A DNA stretch of 64,000 nt from Bradyrhizobium tropiciagri (GTDB taxonomy: Bacteria > Pseudomonadota > Alphaproteobacteria > Rhizobiales > Xanthobacteraceae): contig NZ_LFLZ01000002.1 of assembly GCF_001189845.1 (NCBI RefSeq), positions 1 to 64,000 of the forward strand, written 5' to 3'. The position numbers and the translations under genes are program-made. The notes below the pieces were generated by a model that saw only the letters and a program-made list of their open reading frames with translations, had not been told where the DNA came from and made no database searches. This document shows positions 8,074 to 16,426 of this stretch, piece by piece (the stretch's first letter is position 1; the number at the start of each line of letters is the position of its first letter).

Positions 8074-9480
8074 GTGCTCTTCAATTCGTACGAATATCTG
8101 TTGGCCTTCTTGCCAATCTCGGCCATTTTGTACTTTACACTGATCCGTCAAGGCTGGATGACGAGTGCGAAAGTCTGGCTGGTTATCGCGAGTTTGGCGT
8201 TCTACTCGTGGTGGGGCTTGGCGTATTTGCCTCTCATCACGTTCTCGATTTTCGTCAACTATGCCACGGGGACAGCGCTCAGTATCGCTCGCATCTCGCA
8301 GCAAGGACGGAAGGGCCTACTGGCAGCGGGGATCGTCTTCAATCTCGGGCTACTGGGCTACTTCAAGTACGCAAACTTCTTCGTCGACAACCTGAACAAC
8401 CTGACCGGCAGTGACATTCACTTGGCCCGGATCGCGCTTCCTTTGGCGATCAGCTTTTTCACGTTTCAGAAGATCGCGTATCTCATAGACAGCTACCGCG
8501 CCGAAACAGTCGGGTACAACTTCCTCGACTATGCGTTGTTCGTCACATTCTTCCCGCAACTCATCGCAGGGCCTATCGTTCACCACAAGGAAATGGTGCG
8601 GCAATTCGCCGGCAAGCTAAGCCCGCGCGACTATGGGAGCATTGCAACTGGACTTTCTGTCCTGAGCATAGGCTTATTCAAGAAGGTGATGATTGCAGAC
8701 ACCTTCGCCGTGTTCGCCGATTCCGGGTTTGACGACACAACCAGTATCACATGCCTTGGGGCATGGGTCGCTAGCCTGAGCTACACCTTCCAACTCTACT
8801 TCGACTTCAGTGGATACGCGGATATGGCGATTGGTTCGGCGCTGATCTTCAACATAAAGCTGCCGATCAACTTCAACTCCCCATACCAAGCAATCGAGAT
8901 CCAGGATTTCTGGCGACGATGGCATATCACGCTGAGCCGGTTCCTGCGTGACTATCTCTATATTCCCCTCGGCGGTAATCGACATGGCAAGCTCGCGACA
9001 TACACCAATCTCTTCCTGACCTTTCTAATTGGAGGCCTTTGGCACGGCGCTAGCTGGATGTTCGTGATCTGGGGAGCGATGCACGGCGCTGCCGTAGTCG
9101 TTCATCGGGTCTGGTCGCAAGCTGGAAGGACCATGCCGACAATTTTGGCATGGCTTCTGACATTCAACTTCGTCAACATTGCCTGGGTATTCTTTCGGGC
9201 AAAAGATATGACCTCGGCTCGTCGGATTCTTTCCGGCATGGCTGATCTAGGCGACGGTTCCCTCTTTAAGATGTTCGACATTGACCAACGCTACGCAACC
9301 ATCCTGATCGGCGTCGCCCTCGGAATCGTCCTTCTAGGAAAGCCTACGGTCGTCTTTTGTACCCAATCCGACCATGAGGAACGCAGCAGCGTAATTTCCG
9401 GGGCGGCGCTCGCGATAAGCCTGGTAGCCATGTCGTTTGTCACCGCCGGCGCCTCGCAGTTTCTCTATTTCAATTTCTGA
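8074..9480 (+). CDS. MBOAT family O-acyltransferase (AlgI-like)
   Basis: This 468-residue polytopic membrane protein matches the AlgI/DltB group. The conserved block WRRWHITLSRFLRDYLYIPL with its histidine at about 284, and the second histidine in GLWHGAS at about 324, are the expected active-site signatures. Such proteins move an acyl group (usually acetyl) across the inner membrane to a polysaccharide. The GTG start is supported by an AAGGGGG motif. The next gene starts 6 bp downstream and encodes the likely periplasmic partner. The target is probably an exopolysaccharide or O-antigen; the acyl group cannot be read from sequence. Confidence 0.88.
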   Translation: MLFNSYEYLLAFLPISAILYFTLIRQGWMTSAKVWLVIASLAFYSWWGLAYLPLITFSIFVNYATGTALSIARISQQGRKGLLAAGIVFNLGLLGYFKYANFFVDNLNNLTGSDIHLARIALPLAISFFTFQKIAYLIDSYRAETVGYNFLDYALFVTFFPQLIAGPIVHHKEMVRQFAGKLSPRDYGSIATGLSVLSIGLFKKVMIADTFAVFADSGFDDTTSITCLGAWVASLSYTFQLYFDFSGYADMAIGSALIFNIKLPINFNSPYQAIEIQDFWRRWHITLSRFLRDYLYIPLGGNRHGKLATYTNLFLTFLIGGLWHGASWMFVIWGAMHGAAVVVHRVWSQAGRTMPTILAWLLTFNFVNIAWVFFRAKDMTSARRILSGMADLGDGSLFKMFDIDQRYATILIGVALGIVLLGKPTVVFCTQSDHEERSSVISGAALAISLVAMSFVTAGASQFLYFNF

Positions 9481-9485
9481 TCGCC

Positions 9486-10508
9486 ATGCACCGCATTTCA
9501 TTATTTCTCAAATCTGCGGGCTTAACGCTAGCGATCATCCCCTTGATGTGGATCTTGTCCCTCGGAAGATATGAGCGGGCAGAGCACTGGCTACGGAACG
9601 TCTATTTTGTGAAGGAGCGTCGCGCCGAACAGATTTCCGGACCAAAAACATTGATCGTGAGCGGGTCGAATGCCCTGTTCGGCTTTGACAGCGAGGCGCT
9701 GGAAAGGATCATAGGCCAGCCCGTTGTCAACCTTGCCGGTCACGCGGGGCTCGCGTTGAGTTTTCACATCAATTTAGCGCTTAAACACGCGAAGGCCGGC
9801 GATACCGTGATCATGCCGCTAGAGTTTGCCTACTACGCGGAGACATCCGGTCTCACAAGCTGGCAAGTGGCCAACATGCAAAGCTGGGGAGCTCGTTATG
9901 TCGATTGGGATCTCCCGACGTTGGTGAGCTACTTTCGGAATTCGTCCTTTTCGACATTGCTGCTAAGGACGTTGATACGCCGAATACCGGAGGACCCAGA
10001 AAGCAAAGTGCTAGCTGCAGTCGAACGAAACTCAATCACAGGGATTGTGTCCTGGCATGGTTATTCCTACCGGTCCATGAACGCCAGAGGCGACATCCTA
10101 GTGGGAGAAGCCGGGCCTGCGTTTGTTGGACCTGCTGATTACACGAGAGGCGAACTCACGCAGTACGCTTTGGATCAGCTCGGCGAACTCAAGCAAACGT
10201 TGGAGAAACGTGGAGCGAGATTCCTTTTGACTTGGCCTGTTTCCATACGAAACGAAGCCTTCGATCTCCAATCAGAACCGCACCGTGCGATTGTGGACGG
10301 CCTGAAAGGAAAGTTACTGTCGGCAGGGCTACCGATCATTTGCGACGCCGCGAACTTTCAGTTCGATCGTTCTCTTTTCTTAGAGACCCGATACCATCTG
10401 GGAGTTCTTGGAGCTGAGCTGCGAACGGAAGCGCTGGCTGCCTGTCTGCAACATCGCCCTATAGACAAATCCGCTGCAGAAGCACGATATCTAAGTAAGC
10501 TCCGATAA
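9486..10508 (+). CDS. SGNH-like partner of the MBOAT protein
   Basis: The product is 340 residues with one N-terminal membrane anchor (about 10-27) and a periplasmic domain. LIVSGSNALFGFDSE looks like the nucleophile block of SGNH/AlgX-like proteins and NLAGHAG like block II. The usual C-terminal DxxH is not clear, so activity may be altered or the catalytic residues lie elsewhere. In AlgI/AlgJ-like pairs this protein receives the acyl group or delivers it to the polymer. The 6-bp gap to the MBOAT gene indicates one operon. Confidence 0.65.
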   Translation: MHRISLFLKSAGLTLAIIPLMWILSLGRYERAEHWLRNVYFVKERRAEQISGPKTLIVSGSNALFGFDSEALERIIGQPVVNLAGHAGLALSFHINLALKHAKAGDTVIMPLEFAYYAETSGLTSWQVANMQSWGARYVDWDLPTLVSYFRNSSFSTLLLRTLIRRIPEDPESKVLAAVERNSITGIVSWHGYSYRSMNARGDILVGEAGPAFVGPADYTRGELTQYALDQLGELKQTLEKRGARFLLTWPVSIRNEAFDLQSEPHRAIVDGLKGKLLSAGLPIICDAANFQFDRSLFLETRYHLGVLGAELRTEALAACLQHRPIDKSAAEARYLSKLR

Positions 10509-10582
10509 TTCAAGGCGGGAAGCAGTGTGCGTTTTTACGTGACAGGATTGCGTGCCAGCCGCTTCTCCAGCGCGCTGGCTTA

Positions 10583-10873
10583 TTACCGCCGACCGTTTAG
10601 CTGATGAGGAATGCCGCGTTTGCGCTGCGATCTTCGCGGCGCGCCCTCCTCAATAACATCGGCCAGTGCTTCGGCGAGTGCGCGGGCGGCAGCGAGCGCC
10701 ACCTTGTTGTCGTTCATGTCCTCCAGTGCCGCAATGATTTTCAGTGCTTCGAATTCGAGATGTTGCAAGCTCGTTGTGGTAATGCCCTCCGGCCGACCCG
10801 TTCGGCAGCGAAAAGAGACTAACAGCGTTCGCCCCGTTCTGTCCGTAGGCAAGAACGCAACAGCATTGTTCAA
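10583..10873 (-). CDS. Small helical hypothetical protein
   Basis: The product is 96 residues with a long amphipathic helix (LQHLEFEALKIIAALEDMND) followed by an alanine-rich helix (ALAAARALAEALADVIEEG) and a basic tail. The composition is coding-like, but the N-terminus is uncertain and no ribosome binding site stands out. The gene lies between an O-acylation operon and a gene fragment. Function is unknown. Confidence 0.4.
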   Translation of the reverse strand: MNNAVAFLPTDRTGRTLLVSFRCRTGRPEGITTTSLQHLEFEALKIIAALEDMNDNKVALAAARALAEALADVIEEGAPRRSQRKRGIPHQLNGRR

Positions 10874-11095
10874 TGCCGTCCGCAGCGCCTACGTCACCGC
10901 CCCACCGTCACCGCATCGGGCCCTGTCGCAAATCTTCGCCACAATGCCCGAGTACCACGCGCCGTACATCGACCCGACCCGGCGCTCCTAGGCCTCGCGC
11001 ACCCATGCCTAGCCGTCCGCGGTGTGCCGCCAGCCCCAAGCCAGCTGCGCTTTCCGCAGACCTAACGTTAGCCTTATCTCGCACCGCAGTCAGGT

Positions 11096-11543
11096 TTGCC
11101 TTCGCACGAGACATTCGGCCGCGGCTATGACGACGGCCTGGTGTCGGCGATTGCGATCTGCGAGATGCTCGACCACGCCCCCGGCAAGTCGATGGCCGAT
11201 CTGAAGGACGCGCTGCCGAAGACCTGGTCGTCGCCGACCATGTCGCCGCATTGCGCCGACGAGGCGAAGTATGGCGTCGTCGATGCCGTGGTGAAGCACT
11301 TCGAGACGCTGCAGCAGAACGGCGGCAAGGTCGCGGGCCAGAACATCCGCGATCTCGTCACCGTCAACGGCGTGCGCGTCACGGTCGAGGACGGCAGCTG
11401 GGGCCTGGTGCGCGCATCCTCGAACAAGCCGGAGCTCGTGGTCGTGGTCGAAAGCCCGGTCAGCGAGCAGCGCATGCGCGACATGTTCGAAGCGATGGAT
11501 CCGGTGCTGCGCACGCATCCCGAGGTCGGCGCGTACAATCAAG
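11096..11543 (+). pseudogene. 3' fragment of phosphomannomutase/phosphoglucomutase
   Basis: About 145 residues match the C-terminal region of bacterial PMM/PGM (AlgC/ManB type): GYDDGLVSAIAICEML from domain III, and the domain IV phosphate-binding loop WGLVRASSNKPELVVVVESP. The expected family end (about EVGAYNQ) is reached and then runs into unrelated sequence. The N-terminal two-thirds, including the catalytic phosphoserine and metal site, are missing. The intact enzyme makes sugar phosphates for exopolysaccharide precursors. The fragment is presumably a recombination scar; a full-length copy is expected elsewhere. Confidence 0.75.
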
Positions 11544-11690
11544 GCGCAATACCTCTACTGGTCTAACGGAGACGGCTACAAGATCATCAGCTCCAGCGCA
11601 GCCGAAGACTGCGCGGTTGTAGCCGCGAACTGGCCCAAGCTGGCCGATCCGGCAAGGCTGAGCCAGGAGGACGATCTTTCGAGCTGTTAA
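11544..11690 (+). pseudogene. 3' fragment of a secreted or pilin-like protein
   Basis: A 48-codon frame joins directly to the PMM/PGM fragment in a different reading frame: QYLYWSNGDGYKIISSSAAE, then DCAVVAANWPKLADPARL and TAA. The composition is coding-like and resembles the C-terminus of type II pseudopilin-like membrane proteins (YW/YDY, K-x-I/V, D-C-A-V-V). There is no start, and the source gene is uncertain. Confidence 0.4.
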
Positions 11691-11815
11691 GCGTTCGGGT
11701 TCTGGACGGCTGGATTGGATCTCCAATAGAAAAATCCCGGCCCCATTAGGCGCGCGGCAGGCGTGGCGCTCGAGCAGATCAGCGCGAGTGCGACGACGAC
11801 GATGATGCGGAACAT
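11687..11815 (-). CDS. Small secreted protein, translationally coupled
   Basis: The product is 42 residues. Its ATG overlaps the stop of the upstream DUF1515-like gene in a TGATG arrangement, which implies coupled translation. The N-terminus is a signal peptide (MFRIIVVVALALICSSATPA) with the mature part RLMGPGFFYWRSNPAVQNPN. The cysteine in the h-region end could fit a lipobox (LALIC), but this is weak. It lies in a phage-lysis-like cassette. Confidence 0.5.
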   Translation of the reverse strand: MFRIIVVVALALICSSATPAARLMGPGFFYWRSNPAVQNPNA

Positions 11816-12215
11816 CAGCGCTTGAGGTGGATATCGACGAAATTCGTGATGATCCAACCGACGCCGCCACTCAGCGGCACCGCGATCCAATAAAGCCAGC
11901 GACCGGCATTGCGCACACCCGTCGCCTGGACCGTGACGTTCTCGACCACCTCGACGACAGGCTTCATCTCCGCGATATCCTTGATCGCAGTTTCGACCTG
12001 CGTGCCCATCTTCGCCATGTCCCGCGCAACCCGTCGACCTTGGACGACATATCGTTACGGAGCTGGTCGACCTTCTGATGCAGCTCACGCCGCCCCGCCG
12101 AGGCGCTGTTCTCGTGCGCTCGCCAGGTCCGCTCTATGCTGCTGACGGTCGAAATGAGACCGCCGATCTTTTCCGCCATTTCCCGCAACGCGGCCTGCGT
12201 CGCCTCGTCGCTCAT
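11815..12215 (-). pseudogene. DUF1515-like phage protein, frameshifted
   Basis: Two minus-strand frames join to about 132 residues. The N-terminal part starts at ATG 12215 (MSDEATQAALREMAEKIGGL... then ELHQKVDQLRNDMSSKVDGL). The second frame resumes near 12,030 with DMAKMGTQVETAIKDIAEMK and ends in a membrane helix (LYWIAVPLSGGVGWIITNFV). The layout (coiled coil then a C-terminal membrane helix) fits rhizobial DUF1515 proteins, usually about 130 residues. Its start overlaps the stop of the upstream gene by 4 bp. A one-base deletion near GTTGCGCGGGACATG explains the shift. Confidence 0.6.
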
Positions 12216-12508
12216 TCCGCTTTCTTTCGCTTGAACACGCTGAAACCACGCGACGGCTTGTCCGCCGGCGCCGCGCTGTCGCACGACACGCCCTCGACCC
12301 GACCGATGCCCTCGCGCGTGTCCTGGTATTGGCAGACGGCGCGCCGCAGGCAGGCGTTCACCTTTGACAGCGCCGCACGATCGGTTTTCCAGAGCCGCTC
12401 GACCTCGCCGGCGTCGAGCTCGAGGTCGGGCGTATCGACCGGCTTGCGCTCGCCAGGCACGCGAGGCCCGCTCGAGCTGCAGTGGAAGCGCTTAAGTCCA
12501 GGAAGCAC
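12212..12508 (-). CDS. Rz1/spanin-like small phage protein
   Basis: The product is about 98 residues or fewer. The coding-like core is GERKPVDTPDLELDAGEVER and LWKTDRAALSKVNACLRRAV, followed by a C-terminal lysine cluster. Small phage lysis genes often carry this W-x-x-DRAAL-x-x-x-N helix. The N-terminus (LPGLKRFHCSSSGPRVPG) would be expected to be a lipoprotein signal but is not, so the 5' end is probably altered. The stop overlaps the next gene's start (ATGA). Confidence 0.45.
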   Translation of the reverse strand: MLPGLKRFHCSSSGPRVPGERKPVDTPDLELDAGEVERLWKTDRAALSKVNACLRRAVCQYQDTREGIGRVEGVSCDSAAPADKPSRGFSVFKRKKAE

Positions 12509-12693
12509 GCGCTTGCGGGGTTCCCGCCTAGTAGCGCGGCACAGAGCGGGGCTGCCCGCGGCCTGACTGTCTCATTAGGTTTGTGGGACTCTATATGATC
12601 CGAAGCCGCCGCATCGCTTGTCACGCCGCGGTTTCGTCCCTTGCACTCGCCCTCGGGTTGCGGCTGGATTAGCCGTTGGAGGGGAGCGTTTTG

Positions 12694-13167
12694 ATGAAAT
12701 ATATTGACCGCGTATTGGGACCTAACGAAGAGGTACTCTACGAGACTGGCTTGCATTGGATAATATTCGCCGCTCCGATCGCCGTCTTGGCTATTGCTGC
12801 ATTCACTGCAGCTGACCTGGGAAACAAGAAGAGCCCGATTGCTGGTTTCGTGTTCTTCGCGTTCGGTGTAGTCGGCGTAATCGCTCTCGTGAAAGCATTG
12901 ATCAGTTGGGCGACCACCGAAATAGCTGTCACCACCCGTCGCATTGTTTTGAAGCGAGGTCTCATCGCTCGAGACACTATCGAAATCAACTTCAACCGCA
13001 TTGAAGGACTGGACGTCAAGCAGACGGTCCTGGGCCGCATCTTTGATTTTGGAACGGTCGTCGTGCGCGGCACCGGGGTAGGCTTACAGCCGATGCGCAA
13101 CGTGTCCGCTCCGATCGAACTGCGCAAAGCTGCGTTCGGAGATCTGACGGCGTGCACTCGGTCGTAA
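12694..13167 (+). CDS. Bacterial PH-domain membrane protein (bPH2/YdbS-like)
   Basis: The product is 157 residues from ATG 12694 with GGAGGGGAG upstream. MKYIDRVLGPNEEVLYETGL is the typical opening, followed by two membrane helices (about 22-45 and 55-75) and then a PH-like beta domain with TTRRIVLKRGLIARDTIEIN and a glycine-rich VVVRGTGVGLQ. The family is widespread in rhizobia, and its biochemical role is not established. A GC-rich hairpin lies 170 bp downstream. Confidence 0.8.
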   Translation: MKYIDRVLGPNEEVLYETGLHWIIFAAPIAVLAIAAFTAADLGNKKSPIAGFVFFAFGVVGVIALVKALISWATTEIAVTTRRIVLKRGLIARDTIEINFNRIEGLDVKQTVLGRIFDFGTVVVRGTGVGLQPMRNVSAPIELRKAAFGDLTACTRS

Positions 13168-13499
13168 TACACTCGGATCCGTGTTGTCGAGCTCGGTCAC
13201 GGCCGCGGAGGTCAAGCGCAAGCATCGTTTGGCGGCTTTTACACGCCTCATTGTGTGAATCGTGCATAACCCGAACATCGCTCCCTTACCGCGGGCAGTT
13301 GGGGCTTACGTTGGATTCGCTCAGTGGAAATGCAGAAGGCCGGCGGTTGCGTCGCCGGCCCTCCAAGCCCACCGAGATGGCTCCCTGCGGGGGTGGCTTC
13401 GGGAAGCGCCCGGATCCACCCCTTGGAGCTTGCACCATAGTCGCCAGTCCGGCAACGCCTACGTGTCGTGTATAGCTGTGGACATCATCGGGGGGATTC
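13168..13499. other. Intergenic stretch with a GC hairpin
   Basis: No supported gene was found. A perfect 8-bp stem (GGCCGGCG / CGCCGGCC) with a 7-base loop lies at 13338-13360, with no T-run after it. It may end transcription from the PH-domain gene. Confidence 0.4.
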
Positions 13500-13889
13500 A
13501 TGCGATTGCCCGGAACGCCCGCTATTCCTCTTGAGGAGCTACGCCATCGATTGGTGAGATCGATGATGCAGTTACCGTCCGCCTCCGCGCTGGAGGAGGA
13601 CCCACTCTCATCCGACGTGATTAAATGGGTCGGCGACGTCAGCGCTCTGCTTGACGCGACCGGAACCCGCCGCATGAATTTGATGCTGTGCGTATTGGGT
13701 CTGCGTTTCTTGTTTGTGGGCTCGATAGACAGCGGAAGAAATCCGTTTTTGCAGCTGTTCCCTAAGCTGGTTGCAGAGGTTATCAGCAGAGTTTCACCAC
13801 GCCAGATCCGCCGAGCGCAAGGTGCGGCATCGGTTCTTTCGCGGCGTGCGAGGATTTGTGAGATGGACGCCTTTGGTCGGCTACCCTGA
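13500..13889 (+). CDS. Hypothetical protein
   Basis: The product is 129 residues from ATG 13500 preceded by GGGGGG. The central part (DVIKWVGDVSALLDATGTRR) looks coding, and the C-terminal third is basic and less convincing. No domain was recognised. It lies just upstream of the second MBOAT gene on the same strand, 86 bp apart, which suggests at most a loose link. Confidence 0.35.
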   Translation: MRLPGTPAIPLEELRHRLVRSMMQLPSASALEEDPLSSDVIKWVGDVSALLDATGTRRMNLMLCVLGLRFLFVGSIDSGRNPFLQLFPKLVAEVISRVSPRQIRRAQGAASVLSRRARICEMDAFGRLP

Positions 13890-13975
13890 GATCACCGGCC
13901 GGAATGTTGCTCGATCGATGGTTGAGATGCTAGAAACCAAAATCCCGACCCATAGTCCGCCGGCGGCATCAAATA

Positions 13976-15325
13976 ATGGCCTTCACGTCCTGGTATTTTG
14001 CGTTGTTTGTAGCTGCCGTCCTTGTTTTCTACTACCTGCCAATCTTCGCAGCATTTCAGGTTCAGATATTGATTGCGGCAAGCGTATTCTTTTACGCTTA
14101 TGGTCAGCCCGAGCTGTTGCCGCTCCTGCTCGTAGCAGTCATCGGCACTTACATCTTTCTCGTGCTGACAATCCGCAACAGAGCGTGGCTGCCACTCGGT
14201 ATTGTCTTCAATCTCGGTCTGCTGGCTTTCTTCAAATACAAGCTTATCTTCTTCGCAGCGCCCATCGCCACCGGCAGTCCCGTGGGAGATTTCCTGCTCA
14301 ATTTGCCCTTGCCGATCGGCATTTCATTTTTTGTCTTTCACAATATTAGCCTGCTAGTCGACCGGTCAAAGCAGAACATACGCTGCCGGCTGAGCGACGT
14401 CTTTCTCTATGTGATCTTCTTCCCGCAGCTTGTGTCTGGACCGATCACGCAGGCCCGCAATTTCTTTCCTCAGATCAAGCCGAAATTACTGGCCGATGTT
14501 CCGACCATTGATGCCGCAAGGTGGCTAGTCTTGGGCTACTTCTTCAAGCTGTTCGTCGCCAACAACCTCAATGAGATGACGGCTTATATGGCTTACCCTC
14601 TCTTTGAGACCCTGAAGACTGCGGACAAGTGGCTTCTGGTCTTCCTCTACAGCTTCCAGATCTACGCCGACTTCTTCGGCTACTCGTCCATCGCACTAGG
14701 TCTAGCGCTGCTGTTCGGATACCGGTTGCCGGAGAACTTCAACCGGCCCTACATCTCGACATCCATCGCGGAATTCTGGCGCCGCTGGCACATCTCGCTC
14801 TCGAGCTGGTTGCGCAACTACCTCTACATCCCATTAGGCGGCAGCCGCCACGGCGGCGGCCGCACCTATCTGAATTTGATGGTCGTGCTGGCGCTCGGTG
14901 GGCTGTGGCACGGTGCCGGCCTGTGTTACCTGGCGTGGGGATCGATGCATGGTGTGCTTTTGGCCGCCGAGCGGCCGTTCTTGCCATGGATGGACCGCAT
15001 CAATTCGACGGCGCTGGACGCGGGACGCGCCGCGGTCATCTTCGTCATTGTCTCGCTTCTTTGGATATTCTTTAAATTGCCGGACTTCGCGCATGCCTCG
15101 TCCTACTTTCTTGGCCTCTTTCAAGAGAGCACGATCGCGAACCCACCGAAGATCTATCGGTCCCTCGCGTTTGCCTATTCGTTGCCCGTCATAGTTCAGC
15201 ACTTTGCTGTGCAATCTAATTCGAAGCTCTTGGGTGCGGTCGAGCCATTTGCCTATGGCGCGCTGGTCGCCCTGATGTTCGTGGAAGCCGGCCCTGACTC
15301 GGCCTTCATTTATTTCCAGTTCTAA
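13976..15325 (+). CDS. Second MBOAT family O-acyltransferase (AlgI-like)
   Basis: This 449-residue polytopic membrane protein shares the AlgI signature with the 8074 gene but is clearly divergent. It has EFWRRWHISLSSWLRNYLYI with its histidine at about 272, and GLWHGAG with its histidine at about 312. It should transfer an acyl group to an extracytoplasmic polysaccharide. The downstream SGNH gene starts 10 bp after the stop, so the two form an operon. A second, non-identical pair in one locus implies either two modification sites or two polymers. Confidence 0.87.
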   Translation: MAFTSWYFALFVAAVLVFYYLPIFAAFQVQILIAASVFFYAYGQPELLPLLLVAVIGTYIFLVLTIRNRAWLPLGIVFNLGLLAFFKYKLIFFAAPIATGSPVGDFLLNLPLPIGISFFVFHNISLLVDRSKQNIRCRLSDVFLYVIFFPQLVSGPITQARNFFPQIKPKLLADVPTIDAARWLVLGYFFKLFVANNLNEMTAYMAYPLFETLKTADKWLLVFLYSFQIYADFFGYSSIALGLALLFGYRLPENFNRPYISTSIAEFWRRWHISLSSWLRNYLYIPLGGSRHGGGRTYLNLMVVLALGGLWHGAGLCYLAWGSMHGVLLAAERPFLPWMDRINSTALDAGRAAVIFVIVSLLWIFFKLPDFAHASSYFLGLFQESTIANPPKIYRSLAFAYSLPVIVQHFAVQSNSKLLGAVEPFAYGALVALMFVEAGPDSAFIYFQF

Positions 15326-15334
15326 GCGCGCCCG

Positions 15335-16189
15335 ATGTCGTCGTGGATCCTCAAATTGATCAGCACTGTCGCCCTGCTCCTCCTGGCGTTTCGATTGATG
15401 GCGGGAGGAGCCGATCAGCCGCTCGTTACGACCACTGAAGCGAACAATCTGCTGTCGATCAGAAAATACATCAACGACGAAAATCCATCGGTAGTTCTCG
15501 TCGGCAGTTCACTGTTGTTCAGGATATCTGAGAGCTATTTCTCTTCTTTGAAGGTGGACAACCTCGCCTTGGCTGGAGAATCGTCGATCACTGGACTTGC
15601 GATAATCGAAGACCGACCCACATCCCCCAGACTTGTCATCATCGAGACCAACCTAATTGTTCGCCCTGTCGATAAGCTCCTCGTTGCCGCATCCCGTGGC
15701 CGGGCTACCTTCGGCCGACCGATCCGCATTCTCGCTCAAAAATACGAAGATTTGATCCACACACCGCCCGACAAGGATAGGGCCAAGCGAGACCAGGACC
15801 AGATGCTGTCGATGCCTGCGGCGGACGCTGTCAATCAAACGCAACTCGCGAGATCAATTGCTGCGTCGTTCGCTGACTATCCGAGCGCTGTCGTCGAAGC
15901 CAATCTCACCGAAATGACCCGGATGATCTCTACTTTGAAGAAGCGCGGGACAAGAATTGCGTTGCTCGACGTCCCCATGTCACCGCAACTCGAGAGTGAG
16001 CCGCTCTTCGCAAAAGCTAGACAACGTGTGAGGTTGGCGTTTCGAGATCAGAATTGGCTAGAGCCAAACGTTGAGATGTCCGAACTTCGATGGACAGACG
16101 GAGCTCACTTTGACACTCGTTCGGCAATCATCTTCGCCCGAGCCATAGAAGCCAGCGCCAAAATTCTTCTCACAAGTAGCGGTCAGTAA
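15335..16189 (+). CDS. Membrane-anchored SGNH-like acylation partner
   Basis: The product is 284 residues with an N-terminal signal/anchor (about 5-22) and a periplasmic SGNH-like domain. VVLVGSSLLFRIS provides the nucleophile serine block (GSS), LALAGESS block II, and ELRWTDGAHFD the Asp-x-x-His pair. All three hallmarks are visible, so it is a better candidate for an active esterase/transacylase than the 9486 gene. It is expected to complete the acyl transfer begun by the MBOAT protein encoded 10 bp upstream. Confidence 0.72.
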   Translation: MSSWILKLISTVALLLLAFRLMAGGADQPLVTTTEANNLLSIRKYINDENPSVVLVGSSLLFRISESYFSSLKVDNLALAGESSITGLAIIEDRPTSPRLVIIETNLIVRPVDKLLVAASRGRATFGRPIRILAQKYEDLIHTPPDKDRAKRDQDQMLSMPAADAVNQTQLARSIAASFADYPSAVVEANLTEMTRMISTLKKRGTRIALLDVPMSPQLESEPLFAKARQRVRLAFRDQNWLEPNVEMSELRWTDGAHFDTRSAIIFARAIEASAKILLTSSGQ

Positions 16190-16426
16190 CTCCGCGATAG
16201 CGCCAAATCGAATTCACTAGTGGCCTCGATCCGCAAGTGCGGTGAATGTTCTGGAAATCTACATCGGCGTAGAATCCAGTCCTTAGGGGTGACGCCTACC
16301 GCGAGCAATTGCCTTGAGTTTGAGTCGCTTCGCAATATTTTATGCCGGCTGGGCAAGTCCTAAATTTCGGGTAAACCCTTCTTGGGCGTTTACTTCTTCT
16401 AGTTACGGCCGGGATACGCGCGCGTC

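Noticed and set aside
13771..14349. A 192-codon plus-strand frame overlapping the second MBOAT gene
   Set aside because: Most of it is out of frame inside a clear MBOAT gene.
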